Source: M3007 sp046296435 (GTDB taxonomy: Bacteria; Bacteroidota; Bacteroidia; Chitinophagales; Saprospiraceae). Taken from it: 64,000 nt of DNA. The DNA lies in assembly GCA_046296435.1 (NCBI GenBank), contig JBKBLI010000009.1, forward strand, positions 1 through 64,000, written 5' to 3'. Both the position numbers and the translations under genes were made by a program. The notes under the pieces were generated by a model. That model ran no database searches, was not told where the DNA came from, and saw nothing but the letters and a program-made list of their open reading frames with translations. How positions within the stretch are numbered: the first letter of the stretch is position 1; each line of letters starts with the position of its first letter. Shown one piece after another: positions 24,254-34,047 of this stretch.

Positions 24254-25969
24254 ATGAAAATTAAGATTAACGTGCTAATGTTCTTGTTGTTTGCGTTTTT
24301 GGGCGTCCAAGCCGCCTTTGCGCAAGGCAACCAGAACAGCAACTTCCAATTTCAAATCACCATCGACGGCGTATCCAGCGTATTCGATCTTGGCGCCTGC
24401 GGCTTTGGTTATGCAGCCTTTGGCGCTCCAGTTGATAATGATGTGTGCGGCACAATCGAATGGACCAGAGACTCCCTCGCTTGCGATGCGGTTCAACCGC
24501 CTTCTGCCCCGGGTAAATGGGCGCTGATCCGTCGCGGAACTTGCGAGTTTGGCTTGAAGTGCCTCAATGCCGAACAAGCCGGCTATGCGGGCGCAATCGT
24601 GGTAAACCACTATGCCAATACTGCCGACGACGGCTGCTCGGTGATCAATATGGCCGCAGGCTCCGTAGGCGACCAAGTGACGATCCCCTGTATCTTCGTA
24701 GGCCGCGCTATTGGCGAAACCATCGACGCCGCTCTGGCCCAAGGCAAAACGGTCGAAACCTGCTTCGTCACGCCGCGCATGTACGACGCCTTTGGCGCTT
24801 TCTCATACATCACCCCTGTGTCGCAGGTCATCCCGATGGATGGCGTGGGCGCCCGCTTCCTCAACCGCAGCGACTTCCCCATGACCGACGTAGAAATCAA
24901 AGTCGATCTGTTGGATAGCGATGGCAATCTGCTCAGCAGCGCCACAGGTACGATCCCCACGGCAGAACCGGCTACGCCTGTGTTCTCTTACGTGTCGCCG
25001 ATTACGCCGCCTGCCCAGAAAGGCGTTTATACGCTGGTATATAGCAACAACAAATACACAGAGCCGCGCGACACGATCCGCCGCAAATTTGAAATCGGCG
25101 ACTTTACATTTGCCGGCGATAACCCCAACCGCGCCATTGTCGGCGGCATTTGGGTGTCAGATGACGACTTCGCAAGCGACTTTATCGTTCAATCCGGCGC
25201 GCTCTACTTTACCGGCGAGAATGGCGGCAAGGCTAAATTCATAACCTTCGGTCTCAACAATGGCGATGCGCTCTTTACCGGCGACCCAAGCGCTGACCAG
25301 GTTCTGGTGTTCCTCTACGACGCCGATGCAGACAACAACGACGAAGTGGACTACAACGGATCCTTCGACGACCTGATTCCTGTTGCAACAGGCATCTATA
25401 CGCTCACCGGCAACGAAGTGAACGACAAACTGATCGATGTGGAACTGGAAGACCTGCTCTCCGGAGATCCGCTGGTTGATCTGAAACCTAACCACGTTTA
25501 TTACGCTTCGTTCTACTACAGCGGTCTGGAAGCCGGCGTGGGTATCTGCCCGCGCTTCAGCGCCAGCAGCCGCGAGTTGTACCTCAACTTCCCGACCACT
25601 CCGCTGCGCATCGCTGGCGGCAATTTTACAGGTTGGGCTACGGCTACTTACGTACAGCGCCTCCAACTCGATGGCTACAGCAGCACAACAAAGCCGGCCA
25701 ACAAGCTGGATGTATCCAAGTTCAACATCACGCCTAATCCGGCCAGCGACTTCGTCAACGTCAACATCAACCTCGCCGCTAACAACAGCAAGGTTGAAGT
25801 AACGCTGCGCGATGTGATGGGCCGTCCGGTAGAGATGCAAAATCTGAGCAATTTCCGCGAGGGCCGCGTGCAGTTCAACGCCAGCCGCCTGCCCTCAGGA
25901 TACTACTTCGTGAGCATCTTCACCTCTGATGAAGGCGTAAACATTACGCCGGTGGTCATCGGCCGCTAA
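24254..25969 (+). CDS. Secreted PA-domain protein with T9SS type A sorting domain
   Basis: 571 residues from the ATG at 24254, which opens a signal peptide (MKIKINVLMFLLFAFLGVQA, cleaved near AFAQ). A protease-associated (PA) domain follows, with GKWALIRRGTCEFGLKCLNA and GAIVVNHYANT (about residues 85-165). The middle is beta-rich without a recognisable catalytic site. The final ~80 residues, FNITPNPASDFVNVNIN to LPSGYYFVSIFTSDEG, are a type A T9SS sorting domain, so it should cross the outer membrane and be released or anchored to A-LPS. PA domains usually sit in proteases, but no protease domain is present here. Confidence 0.8.
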   Translation: MKIKINVLMFLLFAFLGVQAAFAQGNQNSNFQFQITIDGVSSVFDLGACGFGYAAFGAPVDNDVCGTIEWTRDSLACDAVQPPSAPGKWALIRRGTCEFGLKCLNAEQAGYAGAIVVNHYANTADDGCSVINMAAGSVGDQVTIPCIFVGRAIGETIDAALAQGKTVETCFVTPRMYDAFGAFSYITPVSQVIPMDGVGARFLNRSDFPMTDVEIKVDLLDSDGNLLSSATGTIPTAEPATPVFSYVSPITPPAQKGVYTLVYSNNKYTEPRDTIRRKFEIGDFTFAGDNPNRAIVGGIWVSDDDFASDFIVQSGALYFTGENGGKAKFITFGLNNGDALFTGDPSADQVLVFLYDADADNNDEVDYNGSFDDLIPVATGIYTLTGNEVNDKLIDVELEDLLSGDPLVDLKPNHVYYASFYYSGLEAGVGICPRFSASSRELYLNFPTTPLRIAGGNFTGWATATYVQRLQLDGYSSTTKPANKLDVSKFNITPNPASDFVNVNINLAANNSKVEVTLRDVMGRPVEMQNLSNFREGRVQFNASRLPSGYYFVSIFTSDEGVNITPVVIGR

Positions 25970-26028
25970 ATCTCAGACGCGCGCCAAGACCAGCGACGGG
26001 CTGACGCCAGCCGATCCGATAAAACCGC

Positions 26029-26068
26029 AAAGCCGGGGCAACGCAAGCGTTGTTCCGGCTTTGTCTTT
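26029..26068 (+). terminator. Rho-independent terminator
   Basis: AAAGCCGGGGCAACGC (26029-26044) pairs with GCGTTGTTCCGGCTTT (26047-26062 region) through 16 pairs including two G-T, followed by GTCTTTT. It is placed about 60 bases after the PA-domain gene. Confidence 0.85.
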
Positions 26069-26487
26069 TGTCAGCCAACGAGGAATATTTACGGGCACAG
26101 CCCCCGACGATTTTGACCGCTTTTCCAATTATGCGCTACGGGGAAACCGCGCGTAACACCGGCTCCGGCCCACGCCGTGCGGGGCGTATGCCCAAGCCGG
26201 AGTAGCGCCATGCGAAATCTCCGCCCGGTAAAAAGTTGAATGGGATCGACAGGCATATTGCCAGCATAGGAAACGCCACAATCTTGCATTTCGTTGATGT
26301 GACACAGCTCGGCGTCAAACGCAAAATCGAACTGGTAAGCGGTCGCAGCAACCCGACTTAAGCTCTACAAGAACTGAATAAATGCCCGCTTCACTTTCGA
26401 GTGGGGAACCCTGAACTTAGAAACGATACGCTTCTTCTAAAAATCACAAGTTTAGGCGTCATTCGTTGAGTAAACGAAACCCCAAAC
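26069..26487. other. Gene-poor interval, possible decayed coding remnant
   Basis: About 420 bases without a convincing gene. The plus-strand frame 26206-26361 is open for 52 codons with no start (it includes KLNGIDRHIASIGNATILHF and ends GRSNPT), and the same frame continues upstream past one TAG. Short minus-strand frames of 66-71 codons overlap it. I recognise none of them. It may be the residue of a lost gene or non-coding sequence. Confidence 0.25.
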
Positions 26488-27552
26488 TCAAAGCGTCGGA
26501 CACACCGTGCGCACGCGGCGGTATTCAGGAGCAAAGTAAGATAGCGACACCTCGAAAGCGCCGCGCGAATTGTTGACGCGGGTCAATGGAGAAACTGTCA
26601 CGTCGTAGCTTAAACCCAGCGTGAAGCGGTTGAATTCGAACATGATCGTGAATATCAGCGCATCGATCAACATGCCCCGATCGAGTTTGTTGGCAGCTCT
26701 TGCCCACACCCCGGCACGAAATCCCAATTCGTTGTGATCGTTGTTGCTGTAACGCACGTTCATACCTGCGTTGATCTGCATAGCGGGTCCCTGGCTCATC
26801 CACAAGGCGGCAGGCATCAGTCCGAAATTGTCGGTGACGGGTAAAAATCCGCCAGCCATTCCTGACCATTTTTGATAAAGGCGCTGCGTGGCATCGTCCG
26901 CCAGCGAGATGATCGGCTTGTTGATGTGATGCAAAGCGCCGCCGGCATAGAAATACCCGTCGTTGGGCAAGATAACGTACCAGAGCAGCCCTGCATTGAA
27001 GTCGGCGTGTATGCGGGTATTGGCGCCGAGATTGGATTCGCCCGGGTCGGCGTTGAAGTCGGGGCGTTCGGCGGCTGTGTCAAATTGCCGCGAAAACCAG
27101 AGCCTGCCCCAATCGATCGAGTTCTGGCCTGCGCCGAGTTGGGCGCCCGCAGACAAGTAGTGCGAGGCCTTGTACCGACCTCCGGACAGCCGCTTGAGAA
27201 AGGCGCCGCCGATCCACGCTTTGTTTTGCTGGAAGCGGGCAGTACCGGCCTCGTCGTGCAGGGCGCCCAGACCTATCGAAGCGTAGTCGTCCCGGCCCAC
27301 GTTGAACCGCCCGTCGGCCGAGGCCGAAAAGGTCCGAAACGGCGCCGGCGAAAGGATGCTGCTCCACTGGTCGCGGTAGTTAATGTTGGCGCGCCAGCGC
27401 CCGTTGAACACCCCGGTAAGCGCCGGATTGAGCGTCCATGGCGCGGCATAGTATTGCGAAAAATGCGGATCTTGAGCAAGCGTGGGGCGTGGGCCGACGG
27501 CGCAGAGCAAAAGAAGCAAGGGGATGGAGAACAAACCGGTTTTCAAGCGCAT
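26488..27552 (-). CDS. PorP/SprF family outer-membrane protein, paired with the adhesin
   Basis: 354 residues from the ATG at 27552, chosen for its signal peptide (LFSIPLLLLLCAVGPRP, cleaved near TLAQ). The mature start DPHFSQYYAAPWTLNPALTG is the PorP/SprF hallmark, followed by RWRANINYRDQWSSIL and a barrel with NAGMNVRYSNNDHNELGFRA and FTLGLSYDVTVSPL. In Flavobacterium, SprF is needed to secrete the adhesin SprB, and PorP/SprF paralogues sit next to cargo with type B C-terminal domains. Here it follows the giant adhesin by 96 bases on the same strand, so I infer it secretes or anchors that adhesin. Confidence 0.92.
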   Translation of the reverse strand: MRLKTGLFSIPLLLLLCAVGPRPTLAQDPHFSQYYAAPWTLNPALTGVFNGRWRANINYRDQWSSILSPAPFRTFSASADGRFNVGRDDYASIGLGALHDEAGTARFQQNKAWIGGAFLKRLSGGRYKASHYLSAGAQLGAGQNSIDWGRLWFSRQFDTAAERPDFNADPGESNLGANTRIHADFNAGLLWYVILPNDGYFYAGGALHHINKPIISLADDATQRLYQKWSGMAGGFLPVTDNFGLMPAALWMSQGPAMQINAGMNVRYSNNDHNELGFRAGVWARAANKLDRGMLIDALIFTIMFEFNRFTLGLSYDVTVSPLTRVNNSRGAFEVSLSYFAPEYRRVRTVCPTL

Positions 27553-27648
27553 GGCAATTGATTTTTTTTCAAGAAAGGAACAAACAAACGCAAAGGCGCC
27601 ACAGACGCTGCTTTGGGCGCGCAAGGTAACGCTTTTTTTTCAAACAGT

Positions 27649-30600
27649 TCAGCGAATCAGGGTAGTTTCGCCTTTGTATATTTCGACAAAACCGTCTATG
27701 TATTCCACTTCGACCAACCACACATACACGTCTGGCGCGGCGTCCTCGCCGTTGAAACGCCCGTCCCATCCGTGTTGAGGGTCGTTGATCTGCAGGTTGC
27801 GATCCTCAAATACCAGCGCGCCCCAGCGGTTAAAAACCTGAAACAGGCGGATCATCCGCACATTTTGGCTTCTGCCCAATACGCCCAACAGGTCGTTGGC
27901 GCCGTCGCCATTGGGCGTAAATCCCGAGGGCACATAAATCGCGCGTTTTTTATCGACCCATACGCGGGTTTGAACCCGCGCCGTGCAGCCATTTTCATCG
28001 CGCACCGTGAGGGTGTAGGCGGTGGTCGTGATGGGGCTGACGCGTATCTCGCTGCACTCAGGCGGATCATTGCAGCGCAGTGAGTCGCCTGCATAGGCGC
28101 TCTGCCACTCAAAAGTAGGTTCGCCGATGGTATTGAACCACTGGGGGCTGAGTAAGAGGCTGTCGCCCAGCGAAATACGGTACTCCTCTGGCAGTTCGAG
28201 CACGATGGGCAAGGGCTGAGGAAGAGAGACCGTCGTAGAAAATCTACACCCAAGCGCATCCGCAATGCGCAAAGTATAATTGCCGCCGCGAAGGCCGATA
28301 AATTTGGACGATCCGACAAAGGGGCCGTCGTCTATGGCGAATCGGTAAGGCGGCGTGGCGCCGCTCAGGGTTACGCTAATAGCGCCGCCGGGGTCGCCGT
28401 AGCAACGTGGCTGCGTGAGCGCGATCTGAATATCAGGAGCGTCGGGCTGCGTAATTTGTCGCGTAGCCTCGGCAACGCAACCCTTGGCGTCCGTCACAAC
28501 AACAGTGTAATTTCCTGCCCTGATATTGGACAAAACGTTCGTCGTCGCTCCGGTATTCCACGCGAAGGTGTAAGGAGGAGAGCCGCCTATGGGCGTAACG
28601 GCAATACGGCCGCTCGAATCGCCATGACAAACAATTGAGCTAACCTCCATATCCAAAGTCATGGGCGCCGCTTCGGCGATCTCGATGCTTGCGTTACCGG
28701 TACAGCCCTTATTATCGGTAAGCGTGACCGTGTAGATGCCCTCGCTCAGATTGTTGATCTGGGAGGAGGTGTGGCCGTTGCTCCAAAGGTAACCAAGCAA
28801 GGGCAACGCGGCGTTTTGGATAAAGTTGACGCCGGCAATTCCATCGTTGGCGCCAAAACAAGAAACGTCTTTTTTTTCCAGCCCAATCAATATCGGCGGC
28901 GGATCGGTCAGCGTCACGGAATCGACACCTGTACAGCCCTGCGCATCGCTCACCGTTACGAAATACTTTACGCCGCCCGACAAGCCGCCGATAGACTCCT
29001 GATTGGGGGCGCCGGGCACGCTCCACGCATAGTTGTAGTTGCTCAGCACTCCGCCGCCCAAGCCGCCCTTTACTTTGTTGACCGCCGCCACGCCGCTCGC
29101 CTGGCCAGCGCATACGGGCGGCACGAATGCAACATTGACTGTCACCGTATCCAACTGTGTAATACTGGCGCTGGCGGCAGCCGTGCAGCCCTGCACATCG
29201 CTTGCCGTGACCGTGTAAATCCCCTGAAACAAATTGACCGCGGCAGGGCCTTCCTGGCCGTCGCTCCACAGGTATTGGTAGGGGCCTCCTGCGCCACCGG
29301 CGGCCAGCGCTTCAAGCTGCCCATTGCTTTCGTTGGCGCAAGGACGACGAAGCGATGCTATGACCACGTTCACGGCGCTTGACGGCTCCGTCACGACGAC
29401 TGCCGCCGATTGTGAGGGGCAGTTGTTCGCATCGGTTATAGCTGCCAGATATACGCCGGCGGACAGTTCGCTGATGGTATCTGTCTGCGGAACGCCGTTC
29501 CAAATATAGACATAAGGAGGCGTCCCGCCGTTCACAATGGCCCAGGCCTGGCCGTTGGCGCCGCCAAAGCAAGATACAGGCGCAGAGCCGACGCTCAGGC
29601 TGAGGGGGAGCGGTTGTGTGGCCTCAGCCTGTCGGGATACGGAACAGCCGTTAGCGTCACGTACGGTCACGGTGTATGCGCCGGGCGTAAGGCCCTGCGC
29701 TGTGGGACCGGTCTGTTGATTAGGATCGTTCCATTGGTAGCTCAAGGCGCCGACGCCGCCTTGCGCATACACGGTAAGTTGGGCGTTATTTTGCCCAAAG
29801 CACAATGCCGCTTGAGCGGCTATGCTGTCGATGATCAGAGCCGGCGGGCAATTCAAAAACGCAGACGCTTCGACTTGACAGCCGTTAGCGTCGCTCACGA
29901 TGACAGTAGCCGTACCGCAGGCAAGGCCCGTCGCCACGGGCGTGGTCGCCCCCGAACTCCAGAGATATTGATAGGCGCCCGTCCCACCGGTTGCCACTGC
30001 CTGCGCTTGTCCGTTCTGACTGTCAAAGCAATCAGGCGGCATGGCGTTGATCGCAACTTGTATCGCCGCCGCCGCCGGCACGTCGAAGAAAGCCGATGCC
30101 GTGCAAAGCGCCGCATCGGTCACCGTGACGCCGTACAAGCCTGCGCACAAACCGCTTGCCTGAGCGCCGTTGGCATTGACGCCCATATCCCATGCGTACT
30201 GGTAAGAGCCGCTTCCCCCCGTTGCTTGCGCCTCAAGCGCCGCATCGCAAGCTCCGGCGCAGGTGACGCCTGTTGCGAGCGTCAAAGACGCCTGCAAAGG
30301 GGGGGGCGCTCCAATCACAACCTGAAAAATAGCGCTACACAGCGATGCATCGGTCACTGAGACCTCATACACTCCTGGCGCTGCGGTCAGTACAGGCCCT
30401 GTTTGCTGGTTACTCCACAGATATTCATAGGGTTGTACGCCGCCGGACACAAATACTCGTGCCGTGCCATCGGCGCTATTGGCGCAGGTTGCCGACGTAA
30501 TCCTCGTACTGTCGAGTAAAATGGCGACGCTCTGACCTACAATACCCGAGGCCGCTACCTCGCACCCGTTTTGGTCGCGCACAGTCACGGATATGGGACC

Positions 30601-33600
30601 GGCAGACAGCCCCTGCGCATTCGGACCAGTCTGTCCGTCAATCCAGACAAACGTATATCCCGGCGTGCCGCCTGATGCCGCTACGCTTGCTGAACCTGTA
30701 GCGCCCCCAAAGCAATTGCTTGGCTGGGTAGCGACAGAAGCCATTATCGGCGACGGCTCGTCGATGGTAACGGTCGCCGTCGCCGTACAAGCGTTGGCGT
30801 CGCTGATGGTCGCGCGGTAGCATCCTGCCGGAAGATTTGATTGCATAGCGCCGTTGAGGACAGGACCTCCCGCACAATTTTGCCAGGTCGCCATCAGGGC
30901 GCCTGAGCCTCCGGAGGCAGTTGCCTGTACGATGCCATTGGCTACGCCCGCACAGGTGGCATCGACAGCCGAAGCGGCGACCTGAATAGGGGGCGGCTCG
31001 CCAATATTGAATACTACTGTATCGCGACAACCGTTGGCGTCAATAGCGACTACAAAATGTGGCCCGGCGGTAAAGAATTGAGAAAAATTGCCGCTGGGAG
31101 AAGCCGGAAACATGCCATCTGGCAAAAAAATGACCGGGTCGGCTCCGCTGACTACATCAATGAATGCCGATCCGCTGGCAGAGCCGTGGCATAGCGCATC
31201 TTGTACCCCGCTCAACTGAACTTGCAAACCGCAAGACTGTTGCGGAAACACATAGATCCCCTCGCTCACCTCCTGCGCGCATGCATTGCCTTGCTCATAC
31301 CCCCGCACCCATATCCGGGCCGTATCGCCATCGGCGTATCCGCCGACCATATAACTCAAGCCGGGGCCGTTGAAACTCCAGAATGCGCCATCCGTGCTAA
31401 CCTCGTAATAAGCGGCTCCCGGCGTAGGGTCCCACACCCAGTTGATCCCGCCAGCTCCGTCAGGATAAGGCGTGAGGTTGTTGGGAGCGGCCAAGGTTTG
31501 CCAGGCGATCACATTAAATGTATCCTTTAATTGACAACCAAACGCATTTGTCGCTACGACCCAGTATTGATCGCTTTGGGTGGCTTGCAGTTTGGGCGCA
31601 TTGCAAGTGTAACAAGACAATCCCGGCTTGAGGGACCAACTGTGGTAGTAACCGGTGTTGGCGCGGAAAGTCAGCGACCAGTTTTTCAGCAGACCGGTAT
31701 AGTTTTCGCCGGAGGCGTCGGAGATCTCTAAGCGCCAAGGCCCATTGATGAAAGCATAGTTGAGCGCATTCCAAGGCCCCTGGGGCGCGTAGTCGCCCGA
31801 AAACGGCGGCGAGGCGCCCGAGATAGGCTGCATGGCGTCGGGGCGAAAACAGGTTTGCAGGTAATTGGCGCCGGCGCCGCCGTTCTGATTAGACAGCAGC
31901 AACGCCTTGCCGTCGGGCGACAACAGGCGCAGGCGCAGGGCGTGGGTATGCGGCGTCTCCAAAGAGACGCAAACGGCCTCAATTTGGTCAAGCGGCGCGC
32001 TGAGCCAGTTGTAACCTATATGACCCACAATGATTTCGGAAAAAAAAGGCGAGGACGTCGGGTGCGCGCGCGCAAGGAAAGGCGTAGGGTTGGGGGCCGC
32101 AAAACTCAATAAATCCGGAAGAGGATCGGCCGGATCGTAAGGTCCAATCAGGCGCTCTTCGCCCACGCACATGTCCAGATCGGGAAGATTAGGGAATTGA
32201 TTGGGGCATGCGATACACTCAGGGTGAGTAGGGGGCAAAGCCTGCATTTGCAAAGCCGTATCCCAACGACAACCAAACGCATCCTGCACTTCAAAGCGAA
32301 AGACTTGCGGCCCGGCCTGCTGGGCTATGGCCTCGATCTCCGTAATTTGATGACTCACGATAGAGACATGCGACTGCCACTCGCCTGAAACCAACGCCGG
32401 CTCAAAACGCTCTTCGGGAGGAAATAGGCCCGCCTCAAACTTAATACCCCACGAAAACAAAAATCCGTTGTCTAAGGGCCAGTAGTCCGTGACCGTCAAG
32501 GTCCACAGACCGTTGAGCGGACAACCCGTCAACTGCGTGTAAGGCTGAAAGGGCGCATAAACTCCCGCCGGCAAGACGCCGCCGGAGGGCAAAAACATAT
32601 TGGCGTAGTCAATCCAGTTAGGATTTGAGGCGGTAGCGGCCCAGACGTAATCAAAACCCTTGCCGGGAATGGGGTTGAAACTATCATTTTCGTTCGGAAT
32701 GCCCAGCGCAATTTTGGATCCGACCTGTCCGGCAAACTGATGCAGCACGACCGACTTGCCGCTCGGACAACTCAGGCGAATCTCCAGATCTCTGGCCCAC
32801 GAATGCTCCATATTGACTCGGACTTCGCTGAGCATCAGCGCGTTGTCTAAAGTCTGACCCGGCGCAAAAGCATTGACGGCCAGGGTCGATTGATAGGGCG
32901 CCCCGATACCGTCGGGGATGGCCAAGGAATCAGAGCGAAATCCGCCTAATGTGAATTTTTCAGACTTGCTTCGGGCAGTTACATGCGCTTCAGACGACGG
33001 ACTTATGGCCCCTTTCAGTCGGATGGTATCGCCAACGCATACAGTTGTCGGCGCAACAAGCGGACTTTCGAACAGCGGCCGCGGCGCCACCCGCACGCGC
33101 AATACGGCCGGCGCCGCACTTACGCAACCCATTGCATCGCGGATGACCAAATGCGCGTAATAGGCGCCAGAGCGTTGATAAGCGTGCGTTACCTCTTGCC
33201 CAAGACCCACGCCCCCATCTCCAAAAATCCATTCAAATTGCGAGGTCTGATTCGATTGAACATACCCCATACCATTTTGAGGATATGCGCCCTGCCCCAT
33301 AAACACAACCTGATCGCCAGGACAAATATCTATCCAACCCGTATCGACAGGCGAGGGCGAAGGAAGCGTTTGCGCAATGGATGCCACAATAGACTGACAT
33401 ACCACATGACAGGAAATATCGGCTATCCACCCTGCTCCGGGCGGATTGTTGTTAGATCGAAAGACTACGGTCAAACAACCGCTCGGGTTGGCGTCGGTAG
33501 CTTGCACTAAAAAAGGCTGCGAAGGTCCGTAATCCGCTACGCAAGCCAATTTGGGCCAGGTCGCGTCAGGGCCGTCGTACACGCACAACTCGTGCGTAGG

Positions 33601-33843
33601 GTGGATATCTACACTCTTGAAATGCAGACGAACCCGAGACAATCCCGGAACGTCCGAACAAAAAGTCTTTGTAAACGTCTCCTGCGTTGAATATGGACCT
33701 GCCGACCCACCGCTATCAGTAAACGTCCCCATACATGCGTTGACGCTTTGGTTGTTCATCAGATATACCTGAGCAACCATAGCCGGAGTGCGGAATAGCC
33801 ACAAAACCAAAAGCAAGCAAGCTGACTTCTGCCAACCTTTCAT
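27649..33843 (-). CDS. Giant SprB-like adhesin with gliding-motility type B C-terminal domain
   Basis: 2064 residues from the ATG at 33843, which opens a signal peptide (MKGWQKSACLLLVLWLF ... MVAQ). In order: a CUB-like module (LCVYDGPDATWPKLACVADY), a PKD domain (FEWIFGDGGVGLGQEVTHAY), two proprotein-convertase P-domain-like modules (LEIRLSCPSGKSVVLHQFAG; LRLRLLSPDGKALLLSNQNG) separated by Cys-rich linkers, then about 13 SprB-type repeats of ~75 residues (C-x-G-x-x-xG ... GG ... Y-x-W ... G-x-Y-x-V-x-V-xD-x-x-GC), an Ig-like module, and the gliding-motility-associated C-terminal domain (YVPSGFTPNGDGANDLLGVL ... VFNRWGALVFE). It is a cell-surface T9SS substrate, likely for adhesion or gliding. 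Its PorP/SprF partner lies directly downstream. Confidence 0.9.
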   Translation of the reverse strand: MKGWQKSACLLLVLWLFRTPAMVAQVYLMNNQSVNACMGTFTDSGGSAGPYSTQETFTKTFCSDVPGLSRVRLHFKSVDIHPTHELCVYDGPDATWPKLACVADYGPSQPFLVQATDANPSGCLTVVFRSNNNPPGAGWIADISCHVVCQSIVASIAQTLPSPSPVDTGWIDICPGDQVVFMGQGAYPQNGMGYVQSNQTSQFEWIFGDGGVGLGQEVTHAYQRSGAYYAHLVIRDAMGCVSAAPAVLRVRVAPRPLFESPLVAPTTVCVGDTIRLKGAISPSSEAHVTARSKSEKFTLGGFRSDSLAIPDGIGAPYQSTLAVNAFAPGQTLDNALMLSEVRVNMEHSWARDLEIRLSCPSGKSVVLHQFAGQVGSKIALGIPNENDSFNPIPGKGFDYVWAATASNPNWIDYANMFLPSGGVLPAGVYAPFQPYTQLTGCPLNGLWTLTVTDYWPLDNGFLFSWGIKFEAGLFPPEERFEPALVSGEWQSHVSIVSHQITEIEAIAQQAGPQVFRFEVQDAFGCRWDTALQMQALPPTHPECIACPNQFPNLPDLDMCVGEERLIGPYDPADPLPDLLSFAAPNPTPFLARAHPTSSPFFSEIIVGHIGYNWLSAPLDQIEAVCVSLETPHTHALRLRLLSPDGKALLLSNQNGGAGANYLQTCFRPDAMQPISGASPPFSGDYAPQGPWNALNYAFINGPWRLEISDASGENYTGLLKNWSLTFRANTGYYHSWSLKPGLSCYTCNAPKLQATQSDQYWVVATNAFGCQLKDTFNVIAWQTLAAPNNLTPYPDGAGGINWVWDPTPGAAYYEVSTDGAFWSFNGPGLSYMVGGYADGDTARIWVRGYEQGNACAQEVSEGIYVFPQQSCGLQVQLSGVQDALCHGSASGSAFIDVVSGADPVIFLPDGMFPASPSGNFSQFFTAGPHFVVAIDANGCRDTVVFNIGEPPPIQVAASAVDATCAGVANGIVQATASGGSGALMATWQNCAGGPVLNGAMQSNLPAGCYRATISDANACTATATVTIDEPSPIMASVATQPSNCFGGATGSASVAASGGTPGYTFVWIDGQTGPNAQGLSAGPISVTVRDQNGCEVAASGIVGQSVAILLDSTRITSATCANSADGTARVFVSGGVQPYEYLWSNQQTGPVLTAAPGVYEVSVTDASLCSAIFQVVIGAPPPLQASLTLATGVTCAGACDAALEAQATGGSGSYQYAWDMGVNANGAQASGLCAGLYGVTVTDAALCTASAFFDVPAAAAIQVAINAMPPDCFDSQNGQAQAVATGGTGAYQYLWSSGATTPVATGLACGTATVIVSDANGCQVEASAFLNCPPALIIDSIAAQAALCFGQNNAQLTVYAQGGVGALSYQWNDPNQQTGPTAQGLTPGAYTVTVRDANGCSVSRQAEATQPLPLSLSVGSAPVSCFGGANGQAWAIVNGGTPPYVYIWNGVPQTDTISELSAGVYLAAITDANNCPSQSAAVVVTEPSSAVNVVIASLRRPCANESNGQLEALAAGGAGGPYQYLWSDGQEGPAAVNLFQGIYTVTASDVQGCTAAASASITQLDTVTVNVAFVPPVCAGQASGVAAVNKVKGGLGGGVLSNYNYAWSVPGAPNQESIGGLSGGVKYFVTVSDAQGCTGVDSVTLTDPPPILIGLEKKDVSCFGANDGIAGVNFIQNAALPLLGYLWSNGHTSSQINNLSEGIYTVTLTDNKGCTGNASIEIAEAAPMTLDMEVSSIVCHGDSSGRIAVTPIGGSPPYTFAWNTGATTNVLSNIRAGNYTVVVTDAKGCVAEATRQITQPDAPDIQIALTQPRCYGDPGGAISVTLSGATPPYRFAIDDGPFVGSSKFIGLRGGNYTLRIADALGCRFSTTVSLPQPLPIVLELPEEYRISLGDSLLLSPQWFNTIGEPTFEWQSAYAGDSLRCNDPPECSEIRVSPITTTAYTLTVRDENGCTARVQTRVWVDKKRAIYVPSGFTPNGDGANDLLGVLGRSQNVRMIRLFQVFNRWGALVFEDRNLQINDPQHGWDGRFNGEDAAPDVYVWLVEVEYIDGFVEIYKGETTLIR

Positions 33844-34017
33844 AAAAACATGTTCGTGGGATGGATTAAAAAAAAACATGCAACCAAAATCGAGAAACGC
33901 CCGACGCCGGCTCCATGACAATTTGTGTCGCCGTGACACGCAGCCACGTACGCTCAACTCAAAGCGGAAGCGTAATGCCGGACATTGGGCCAGACAAAAT
34001 CGCTACCGTTTCAAGGG

Positions 34018-34047
34018 CAAATATACATGCAAAAAATCTAAAAGCAA
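34018..34047 (-). promoter_or_regulatory. Consensus promoter of the adhesin-PorP/SprF operon
   Basis: On the minus strand TTG (34045-34047), exactly 19 bases, TATATTTG (34018-34025). It abuts the stop codon of the upstream lipoprotein gene and implies a leader of about 170 bases before the adhesin ATG. That leader holds a small stem GTGTC/GACAC but no T-run attenuator. Confidence 0.65.

Noticed and set aside
28300..31250. DNA tandem-repeat array in the adhesin gene
   Set aside because: The repeats are clear in protein (about 75 residues each), but the DNA copies have diverged strongly, so this is domain repetition and not a satellite or phase-variable tract.
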